NCBI GenBank assembly: GCA_932294295.1
Contig: OW028573.1
Span: 70,781,829-70,845,828 of the forward strand
Length of the DNA stretch: 64,000 bases
Reading direction: 5' to 3'
DNA from: Alitta virens
Lineage: Eukaryota > Annelida > Polychaeta > Phyllodocida > Nereididae
Positions 21,607 through 33,000 of the stretch are shown here, one piece after another. The position numbers and the translations under genes were made by a program. Position 1 is the first letter of the stretch, and every line of letters begins with the position of its first letter. Below the pieces are notes generated by a model. The model was not told the origin of the DNA. It was given only the letters and a program-made list of their open reading frames with translations, and made no database searches.

Positions 21607-24600
21607 AGGTGAAGAAAACCAGCAAAGCATGTGAGCCAGCTACAATAATGGACCAATGAAATGCATAACCAAGTCAACAATGCTTAAGCAATCTAACAAG
21701 TAAGCAATTATATAACTTGGCCGCCTACACACAGCAATGGCGCTGTAACAATCATTTGAATATACTGCAGTCCTTGAAATGTTTTTGCGCCTTTAAACTA
21801 GGACTAACATAAAACAGCCAAACACAGTCTAGACATATTTCGTGCCTATAGAGAATAATTCACTTTTTATTTGCTCTACAGTCAAAGTAGAACCGAAGTA
21901 CTTGTAAAGAAAGACATAAAATGTTTAATTTCCTAACATGTTTTTGCTTGTCCCATCTGATCTGTTAAATTATTTCAAACAATGAATTTCAAGCATTTTG
22001 GGAAACAGTCATTTACCATCGATCATATGAAGAATACTTCAAGCATGACTTGATTGTAGACGTATTTTATTGATTGCTAGAGTCAAGCAAACAAGGTAGA
22101 AATCAGAAATATTCTGTCAATAAATAAGATCAAAGGAGAAATAAAACTGCATGGACATCGTAGTATTAGATGTCTGTCCGAGACGACAAGAAGTCGAAAA
22201 ACCAATAGTTTTGTTTAAAGAACATAAGAACATAAACAAAGTGGTATTTACATTAATGGAGTGCTTTGTTTGGGATTGCCAAAGGAAATGTGCTCAATGT
22301 TTTTAGATCTCTCCTAACTTCCCAAGGACTCATGGTGGTCGATGTTCAAGTCGTATGCATAGTCCTGGGGATGACACTTGATCTTGAAATGACATTTAGT
22401 TTATGTAGCAGCCTTGGTAGACAAGGCAACGTTCAGGAAGTTGGCATATGAGGAGGCAGTGGGCCGTGTGTGATCAGTTTCACTACAATGCCAAGCCACA
22501 CATTCGGACAAGAGGACATCATGGGGAGGGTAACAGAGGTCAATGCTGAAAATGTGTACCCTGACTATTCTCAACCCTCAGACACTCCCTTTAAATGGCA
22601 CCCCAGGAGGACTGACCCAGTCAGCGGGTGTCAACTATCATAAGTATCCCACGTTGAAGGACATGTCTGATTTAAGGAAGCCCTTTGCCCTTAGCTGTTG
22701 TAGGGTGTCTATGCTTCCTTTGTGTGCTCTTCTGCAATTGATGAATTGACTGATAATGATATTCAGATCTGTCTACACTAAAGGGTCAATGGCCACACCA
22801 GGCTAGAATCATAGGAGTGATCTATGTGTATAAATAGTCTTACTTTGCTAGAACTTCAAGAACTAAGTAAAATCAGTCCAGTATTGCGTTTATACACCAA
22901 TATTTATTGCAAAAGAATTTTTTAACACTGCTGCTGAATATAAATGGAGCGATATATTTTGAATTTAAATTGCCACTTGCAGAATTGAAGGTCCAGTGGG
23001 GAACTACGAATCTTGTTGTGTCCACAAAATCAAAAGCCAAAGAAGGACCAGTCCACCGGTGTATATATTCCTCCACTTTGTTGCTTTGTGTGCCTACAAT
23101 GCTAAAAAAAAAAAATCTAAAAAAAAGAAGACAAGATTATGATGGAAACTGAGACTATTATATTGGATTCATAGGAAGACTCTGAGCACTACCTTTACAT
23201 CAATTAAAACAACCTGATAGATCAGTTTTCGAAAGGTCGACATATACACCATCCCTCCACCTTTATTCAGCTTCTTTTTGCAGGGTATATTAATTGCTTG
23301 TGCTCCGGTCTTTGAGATACATATCCTAACATAACAAAGTGGGCATTGTCTTGCGTGTAACTGAAATTTAACAAGGCTATTCTGACTCACTGGCCTTTTT
23401 ATGGTCCCTATGTTATGAGCGTTGTCTTGTTTTCCAAAGGTGATTTCAAAAACAGTCATAAAAGCCTTGGTCATGAGGCCTTATTAGCACCTTGAGCTGC
23501 GTCCAATGAAAATATTTCGCAGGTTATTGAAAAAATGTCAAAATTGGATGGCTGTTGTAAAAGCTGATAATACAAGTTGACAAGGTTACGTTGAAATACT
23601 CTAAGAAATCTGTTGTGTTTATGAATGAAGTTAATAGCCTTAAAATGACAATGTGTGTTTTTTCATAGTACTTCACAAGTAGATACCACCTTGGTAAAAA
23701 AAGTTTAAAAACAAAATATGCTTAAGTGTAACATGATCTCATACAAAGATTTACCAAATTTTGGCAGCATTTAACCTTGTAAAAAAAGGTTTGAAATCTC
23801 TGCATCTTCCCTAAAGTAGCGGATGATGATAAAACTATCATTTCAGGCATTTCTTGTTTTATGCTGTAGTATGAAAGCGGCTTAGAGAAGTATTTCCAAC
23901 ATGATTACTACTTAAAGTTATAAATACGATACTTGCACCACCTGCATTTAACCTGCTTGACTTGTCAATGTTTAGATTATGACAAGCTCATGCAGGATTG
24001 TACACGTTTAAGAAAAAAAAAACAAAAAAAAACATGAAGACATTCAGGTAGGTCCACAAGCACATGCACAAATTCACAAAATTATTTCTGAAATTTGCTA
24101 AACATTGTAAAGGTACTGGAGGTCAATGTTGTAACAATATTGCTATGGATAATGATCTTAGCTCTTCTACCACTGTAGCCTCTAGAAACTAGGGCCAGAT
24201 TATTATCTTTAAAAGGGCATTTGGTCTTTAGGCCCTTGCAGATCCGATCTATATGGCCCGCGTAAATAGTCTTTCCTGTGTGAATAGCTCACTGCACCTT
24301 AAGGCTTTTGTCACAGAGTGTTGAGGGCCAATTTTAACAACAGAGAATTATTATTGTTATATAAGTGCCCTACACGTGATTGCTAAGTAAAGCAAAGAAG
24401 GGAAGAGCAGAATTTACAGGACACTTCAACTGACAGTGTATGTGCAGCCTAAGTGGAACCATTGGACCATGAAGCTGGATTGTACTTGGTATCATTTAAA
24501 TGTGACAAAAAAGGTTGGGTAACCTTAACTTTAATGCAGTTAATGTACTCTCCCAAGTACATGAACCTCTCTTGACTTATTTAATCATCAAAATCTGTGG

Positions 24601-26639
24601 AACTAGTGAGATCCTTTCCTACCCAAAAATACCATACACAAATTGTATGTGGTTTGTGGTGTCCTCAACATATGGACCACAATTACGTGTTATACTTTAC
24701 AGAACTTTTGGTGTCACAAACGATTCTAAAGAATCGTGACCCAGCACTGAAAAGCTTATATGAGCACTGGAGCTGAGCATTGGGCCTACATGTATTCTTG
24801 GCTCTGAGATTGACATTCTGCTTTACTTTGCACAGTTTGTCATTTCATTCTCATGAAAATTGGAAAGGCAAGTTGGTGAGTGTTGAAGTGTTGAAGTCTC
24901 ACTTCAACTGTGAATGGTTTGATTAAATGGAACAGTCAAACTGATGGGTGGTGTGGGTCTGATTCATGTATGTAACCCTACCATCATTGCATTTACAGCA
25001 TGCCTGAACCATTGACTGACTTTTGAATGGATCATTGCATACCTCTGTGGGGCACAACCAGTGTTATTGACGTCCTATTGATATCCACAGCTATCGACCT
25101 GTTTACCTCTGGTACCCTTGTCCCTTACAGGTTTCACATCAATACTTTTCAAATAAATTTTTCTTGCACTTGTGTAAAAAGCAACGGAGCATTTTATTTG
25201 TGTGACCAGCTTTTGGCCAATGGTCAGTTCTGTGGGGTTTTTATAATCTCAGCAAAACTGTGGCAATGAACTTGAGGAACCCTTAGAGACACGGCCTGGT
25301 GGTCATACCCCCAGACGTCTATGCCTTAAGTTTGCCCTCTATAGTGTGCTCTCCTTTTTTGTTTTCTTTCTTAGTCAGCTTGCGAATCTTTGAGTTTTTT
25401 TTTTATTTCCCTTAGTCAAAGAGAAGCTGCTCCAGAGAATAGGTCACTGCATTACTTGGTAAGTGAATTTATTTCAGGTCCATTTGAAACTTGATTCCAG
25501 CGAGGGTGGCAGAAGTTGGTAAATATGCATTGCATTGCTATGTATGCAAATGGTTATATAAGAACCATAATAACCATAACCAGGGAAAATTGAGTTGAGA
25601 GAAATACAATTATATAGCATAGATAATTTACTGGTCATAAAAAGCAAAAAATATTCCTTAAAAGCTGCTTGGTCTATATATGTTGAATAGGATTCACTTC
25701 ATATGTACTCACCTAAAGCCTTTAAGATATTTTACATACTATAAATTCGAGAAAAAAAATTACATAATGTTATGCATGGTGTATATAGGCATACAATTTA
25801 TGTCTACTCAACATCTGAATATAATATTTATACTCTACCTCAGGCAATATTAACACAATTGGTCATATTTCCATGTGTTCAAGCATGTATTGTCAGTGTG
25901 TCTTACATTACATGGATATGTCTCAACGTATATATAATAACGGATTAATATATTATCAGGATCTGATGCAAATTATAACATTTATAAAAACCGATCGAAT
26001 GATACATAATGTGGACATTTACGAAAACCCACGAATGTGATATGCATAATATTATAAAGGCTTCCATCCATCCATAGGTTTTCTTGGAAATACAAGTAAT
26101 TTACGAGGAGCTTTCTTGTGTTATATTACCAGTACATGTTCTATTGCTGATCAGTGGATTTCAATGACATATCATCATATGATCATAGTGCAACCTATAT
26201 GATCAGTCATCTATGTCTCCTCTAGCTTCTCATGTTTTGAACAGTCTCAGTTTTGCCCGTATGTTTTCAACTTTCATTAGTATTTTTGATTACTTAACGT
26301 CATTATTTACCATGTGTTGGAGGTGTGAAGTGTTTTCAGCCTTGCAAGATTTCAATGACACGAAATAACTATTAAGGTTAAAATCAGCCTTGGATTCTTT
26401 TTTCGAGGTTACTTATCACAGTGATTCTATGAATGGATAACCAGAAAACATTTGGATGCTATTTATCAATGTATTCGTCTTACAATCTAGAGCATAAGCA
26501 TTTCATATGATTAATTGTTGTTGTTGTAGACAATCATTTTATTTTCACTCGGTGTATTATTCATATACAGAAGCCCGAGGTTCACTTACCAAAGTGGAAA
26601 AGTATGAACATCCTTCGAATTTTGGTAAACAGAATTAAC
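21607..26639. other. Gene-poor intergenic stretch
   Basis: Five kilobases without a supportable exon. Open frames here, such as the minus-strand one at 23169-23474, show no known motif and no flanking splice pattern. Several poly-A tracts occur (near 23103 and 24010). Confidence 0.45.
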
Positions 26640-26976
26640 TGAAGAGTGTAATGTAATGTAATTGGGTTTAGTGTCTGCTATCCTCAAAGAGCTCAGCTGA
26701 CATTACAATTTACACCTTGGCAGGCCTGTTCTAGCTTAAGACTTTCTCAACTCCCTGGGAGTATCCACCCAGTGTGCAGCCATTACAGCGCTCCTTTGGT
26801 CAAGAACTCTACAATCGCCATCACTGCCGATAGCCAAGTACCCATTTACACCTGGGTGGAGTGAAGCAGTGGTTCAAGGAGGATCTGCTCAGTTCCCCGA
26901 TGCCATGGCCGGGTTTGAACCCACGACCATGCGTGTACGAGTCCAGCACCTTATTCACTGGGCCAGGCACCCACGT
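26640..26976 (-). mobile_element. tRNA-derived SINE (family B), copy 1
   Basis: On the minus strand it opens with box A in TGGCCCAGTGAATAAGGTGC and box B in GGTTCAAACCC. A body follows, then a 3' domain with GGGAGTTGAGAAAGTCT and AGGCCTGCCAAG. The same body and 3' domain occur at 50966-51270 in plus orientation. Confidence 0.8.
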
Positions 26977-27027
26977 ACAAACTGGCATTATGGCATATTT
27001 TAAACCATTATAATAATTATATTTCAG

Positions 27028-27097
27028 ACACACAATGGTTGTCCAGACGTTGCCGGGATGAATTTCTTATGACAAAGGCTTCATAAAAGGAACTAAG
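27028..27097 (+). promoter_or_regulatory. Gene A 5' leader with an 8-codon upstream ORF
   Basis: A possible acceptor ATATTTCAG ends at 27027, so the leader may be the 3' part of a spliced 5' UTR. An ATG at 27035 opens an eight-residue frame ending TGA at 27059-27061, 36 bases before the start codon of gene A. This could lower or tune translation. The start at 27098 is preferred because it opens a clean signal peptide. Confidence 0.35.
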
Positions 27098-30000
27098 ATG
27101 ATTTCGACTAAGGCATCATTTTTAGCCATCCTCTTACTACTATGGGGCAGTGTTCACTGCCAACAAAGTCGATCAGGTAGGTCATACAAGTAGTAAACGG
27201 GTTTCTTTGTACAGGCACTTGTTGTTTATCTTTATCACAGTAACTTATGTGTATTCAGATCGTGATATGTACAGACACTCAGTGTTAATAACAAGAATAA
27301 TATCTGTAGGCCTGCATCATTTCAGTATTGTGCTTATTCTTTACAAATGTTGGAATCACTGTATTTCCTTAATTTTCCAGAATGTCCCGCACGGATTGAT
27401 CTGGTTATTGTCATGGATCAGTCAAGCAGTATCACCTGGGTAGATGATAAGAATTGGGAAGTCATGAAGAACTTTGTCGTAAACCTTGTCTCTGCCTTTC
27501 CAATTTCTCCTAGTCTTACTCGAGTAGGACTTGTAAAGTTTAGTGACACGGCCCAAACAGCGTTTAATCTGGCAGCATATTCTTCAGCTCAACAAATTAT
27601 AAGTGCCATCAATGGCACAGAGCATAAAGGTGGACTAACTAACCTGGCAGATGCCCTGAGGGTGACACGAACCAACGTATTTAATGCACCAGGGGACAGG
27701 CCACAGGTGAAAAATATTTGCATCTTCATCACTGATGGTCATGCCACTGTGGATCCAGGTCTAGTCACCAGTGAAGCATTGTTAGTGCAGGAGCAGGCAG
27801 AAATATTTGCAATTGGTATAACTAAAGATGTCGATCAGCTTGAGCTGGAAACAATAGCCACTGACCCTAACAACAGGCACACTTTCTTGGTGGACGATTT
27901 TAACTTACTGCAAGGAATTTTGAATAATGTCATTGAAGAAACCTGTGCGGTTGTAACAACAATTGAACCTCCAAGAGCTTCGACCTCAGTTTCTCCTGTT
28001 ATTCGTAAGTATCATGTAAATGTCTTACTTTATTGTTGTACCTATTTCCATCAAAATAAAGTATCTATCTATCTATCTAAGTACTGCTGTATAAACAAAC
28101 ACTCGTTGAAAATTCGTTCAACGTGTGTCAAGGACGTTCATAGTGTTAAAACAACGTGTGCTTTTTGTTCCAGAATGTAAGGCACCAGTAGACCTTGGGA
28201 TTGTCATGGACTCTTCTGGAAGTATAACCTTCTCAGATGAACGGAACTGGGATTTGATGAAAAATTTCGTCATTGGACTAACTGATGCCTTCACGATAAG
28301 TCCAACAGCTACACGTGTTGGTCTGATTCAGTTCAGCGACAATGCTAGAACTATATTTGGCAATTTAAATGCCACATCAAAACCTGAACTGCAATCAGCA
28401 ATCCGCAGTTTTGGGCCTCCAGATGGTTTTACGAACACTCCTGCAGCATTGAGATCACTCCGAACACAAGTATTCAATACTGATGGTGACAGACCAGAAG
28501 TTAAAAATTTAGCCATAATAATAACTGATGGACGCAACACAGAAAATCCACAGTTATTAATCAATGAGGCTCGGGCTGTTCTGACATCAGACATTGAGGT
28601 GTTTGCTGTAGGCATTGGCAGTGATATTGATGAAACTGAACTTGAACTAATTGCATCAGATCCTGACTTCCTGCATGTTTTTCGTGTTCAACAATTTTTT
28701 GAGCTCATTCAGATTTTGAATTTTGTAATAGACCGCTTGTGCCAAGCTATCCCACCACCCACTACAACACCTCTGACTCCTTTTCCCACTCCATCAACAC
28801 CTGGAACACCAGGGCCTACTCCCCCAACTCCCTTTCCAACACCACCAACTCCTTTTCCAACACCTCAAACACCAGGGCCTACTCCCCCAACCCCCTTTCC
28901 AACACCACCAACTCCTTTTCCAACACCTCAAACTCCAGGACCTACTCCCCCAATTCCCTTTCCAACACCACCAACACCTCGAACACCAGGGCCTACTCCC
29001 CCAACCCCCTTTCCAACACCACCAACCCCTTTTCCGACACCTCAAACACCAGGGCCTACTCCCCCAACCCCCTTTCCAACACCACCAACTCCATTTCCAA
29101 CACCTCAAACTCCAGGACCTACTCCCCCAACCCCCTTTCCAACACCACCAACTCCATTTCCAACACCTCAAACTCCAGGGCCAACTCCACCAACTCCATT
29201 TCCAACACCTCAAACTCCAGGACCAACTCCCCCAACCCCCTTTCCAACACCACCAACTCCATTTCCAACACCTCAAACTCCAGGACCTACTCCCCCAACC
29301 CCCTTTCCAACACCACCAACTCCATTTCCAACACCTCAAACTCCAGGGCCAACTCCACCAACTCCATTTCCAACACCTCAAACTCCAGGACCAACTCCAC
29401 CAACTCCATTTCCAACACCCCAAACTCCAGGACCAACTCCACCAACTCCATTTCCAACACCTCAAACTCCAGGACCAACTCCACCAACTCCATTTCCAAC
29501 ACCTCAAACTCCAGGACCTACTCCACCAACTCCATTTCCAACACCCCAAACTCCAGGACCAACTCCACCAACTCCATTTCCAACACCTCAAACTCCAGGA
29601 CCAACTCCACCAACTCCATTTCCAACACCTCAAACTCCAGGACCTACTCCACCAACTCCATTTCCAACACCTCAAACTCCAGGACCAACTCCACCAACTC
29701 CATTTCCAACACCTCAAACTCCAGGACCTACTCCACCAACTCCATTTCCAACACCTCAAACTCCAGGACCAACTCCACCAACTCCATTTCCAACACCTCA
29801 AACTCCAGGACCAACTCCACCAACTCCATTTCCAACACCTCAAACTCCAGGACCAACTCCATCAACTCCATTTCCAACACCTCAAACTCCAGGACCAACT
29901 CCACCAACTCCATTTCCAACACCTCAAACTCCAGGACCCACTCCACCAACTCCATTTCCAACACCTCAAACTCCAGGACCAACTCCACCAACTCCATTTC

Positions 30001-33000
30001 CAACACCTCAAACTCCAGGTCCAACTCCCCCAACCCCATTTCCAACACCTCAAACTCCAGGACCCACTCCACCAACTCCATTTCCAACACCAGATGTAAC
30101 CACACAAAGAACTCCTGGCAGCACTGATAACCAAGGTGTGATTACCCCAGCTCCTCAAACTCTGCCACCACCTATGCCTTTTTCTCCAACACCTGTGGTT
30201 CCCGGAAAGACTGTGCCAACACCTACAATTCCTACACGTGCTCCACCTCCTGCATCTTTAGCGCCTGGTATTTCAACCCCTGCACCAGAGCCACCACCAA
30301 GAACAACTCCTGGTGTACCAGATACACCACCAACAGTACCTACTCCACCTACACTATCAACACCTTCATCACTGACACCTTCTCCTGCCCCCACACCACC
30401 AGTGCCCTCCCCATCTCCTCAAACTCCAAGACCTACACCACCTACCCCTTTTCCTACACCAAGAACTCCTTCTCCTACACCACCTACTCCATTTCCAACA
30501 CCTCAAACCCCAGGACCCACACCACCTACCCCATTCCCTACACCAAGAACGCCTGCACCAACACCACCTACTCCATTCCCTACACCAAGAACACCTGAAC
30601 CAACACCACCTACTCCTGAGCCAACATTACCTCCAGGAGTATCCACTACGTTTGGAGGTGAGTTCCATGCATTTATTAATGGCACTCAAAAAATTTGTTC
30701 AGGCAAGGCTCAGCATGTGATAATGCAGAAAAAGTTCATTTTAAAAATGCAAATTTTGAACATGCAGGTGCAAAGCATGAAAAGCTTTTGTTTGATTATG
30801 TACAGATTTAGTTACACTCCATGTATTTTGATATTTCTATTCCTTAGTTATACTTACTCTTTAGACCAAGCAATTATTTATTTTTAGGTTGTATCCGTGC
30901 AGATGTAGATGTTGTATTCATACTTGATGCCAGTGGCAGTATTCGTGAGGACAACTTCCGAAGGCTGCGTCGATTTGTAGCTGATGTTGTTCGACAGCTA
31001 GATGTAGAATCTGGACGAGTCCGAGTCGGTGCTATAACTTTTGCTGACCGATACAAGCTGGAATTTCGTCTCAATGACTTTACAACAACTCAAGATCTCC
31101 TGGCAGCTATTGATAGCATAGGCTATACATATGGCTCCACCAACACAGCTGATGCTCTGCAATACGTACAAGATGTAATGTTTTCATCATCATTTGGAGA
31201 TCGACCAAATGTAAAGAATATGGTGGTCATAATCACTGATGGTGAATCAAACAGCCCAGAAACTACAATGAGAGAATCACGAAGAATGAGAGTAAATGGA
31301 ATCCACATGGTCAGTATTGGAATTGGAAACTGGCTCAATCAATATGAATTGATTGCTATGGCCAGCTACCCTGTGGAGAGAAACAAACTCCAAGTAGAAG
31401 ATTTTGGTTCCATAAGCAGCATCATAGGGACCATACAAGAGGCTATTTGTGACAGTAAGTAAAATGAGGACATCATAGTAGGATTGAAAATAATTTCTAC
31501 CTGGTTTTGGGTCATATATCTGCATAAATGGCACAGAGAAGCACAAAATGGAAATAAATGTCAGATATAATAAATCAAACCCCAACTTTCTAGCTGATAA
31601 AAGCAATAAATTGAAGTTAATTGGTAGAGAAAGATGTGTTTTTACGCTTGGGTTTTGACTTATTGGTATCATGTCAATTTTGTGCTACTCCATGGCGCAT
31701 ATGTAAAAATAAGCGGACAAATATTTTGCTGTCACGAGATTAGAATTACACATCAGCTCGACATCAGTCCTACGTTGCTTCATCAGCTTGACGTTGGACT
31801 GATGACGGGTTATGACATCCCATTATGGATGTTTCCTCTATACTATATGTTATCTTACCTTTCAATTCAGACAATGATGACTGTAGAGGAAATCCATGCA
31901 GAAATGGCAACTGTAGAGACAGCATTGGCTATTACTACTGTGAATGTTTCTCAGGATATGCTGGCAGAAACTGTGACAAACGTAAGACATTTTCCAAAAT
32001 TTTCTTTCAAAAATTTGAAGAAGGTTCCGAACAGAAAATTGAATGTTTAAGATTGCTCTAATATTTGTAGGTTGTGAAAAGGGAGCTGATATTGTCCTGG
32101 CACTTGATTCATCTGGAAGTATAGGTCCTCAAAACTTCCGGCTTATGATTGAACAGGTTGCTGATCTAATCTTTGAGCTTGACTTGGACAACGGCAATGA
32201 CACAACCAGAGGCACACGACTCGGAATTGCTACTTTCTCAGATGAGGCTGAAGTTGTCCACCATTTGAATGAATACGTTGGTCGAATGTCTGCGTTGAAT
32301 GCCCTTGATATTCTTTACAAGAGTGGCACCACAAACACAGCAGCTGTCATAAAGTGAGGATTTTATTTCTTACCATCAAGGATGTTTGTAATTTTTAAAG
32401 GCTCTGTGATGTTAAAATAATCTATGACTTCTTATTATATCCAGGTATGCCAGGGAAAATATGTTTATATCTTCAAGAGGTGATCGACGTCAAGTGGACA
32501 ACTATTTGATCATCTTCACAGATGGACGTTCTAATGATGTTGATGCAACCTGGAATGAAGCACTACTAGCTCGAGATGCAGGGATAAAAATTCTAGCAGT
32601 AGGAATTGGAGATATGGTGTCTCGTTTTGAAATGGAAGGCATGGCCAGTCCTCCTGTGGAAAGGAATACCATTATTATCCGAGATTTCAGGTCTATTGGT
32701 AGTATTCTAGGAAGGATATCTGAAGGTGTATGCAACAGTAAGTACAAACTCCAAGTGGTTAAAGTAAAACAGGACACAGACTCAAACTGAAATTAATCAG
32801 GCTACTATGGCATGGACTGTTTCAACTTTCAAAGCCATCTGAATCAATTGATTTCATCTATTTTGCCCTGCTTTGTAGATGAAGATGCCTGTCTCAGCAA
32901 CCCTTGTCAGAATGGTGCTCAATGTAAGGATGGGTTCAATGGATACGAATGTGGACCTTGTCCTAGTGGATTCACTGGACCACAGTGTGAGAGAGGTAAG

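Noticed and set aside
23169..23474. 101-codon minus-strand open frame with CPLC-type cysteines
   Set aside because: No paired zinc-binding pattern, no flanking exon structure and low-complexity neighbours.
28794..29843. Antisense open frame (349 codons), plus shorter antisense ones at 29287-29502, 29728-30105 and 29862-30158
   Set aside because: Same repeat effect on the minus strand. Low-complexity Trp/Ser or Glu/Leu strings without start context or homology.
28739..30127. Long open frame (462 codons) in the +2 frame over the Pro/Thr repeat
   Set aside because: It is a shadow of the 42/63-base repeat, whose length is a multiple of three. The gene A frame has VWA domains and splice sites on both sides; this one has neither.
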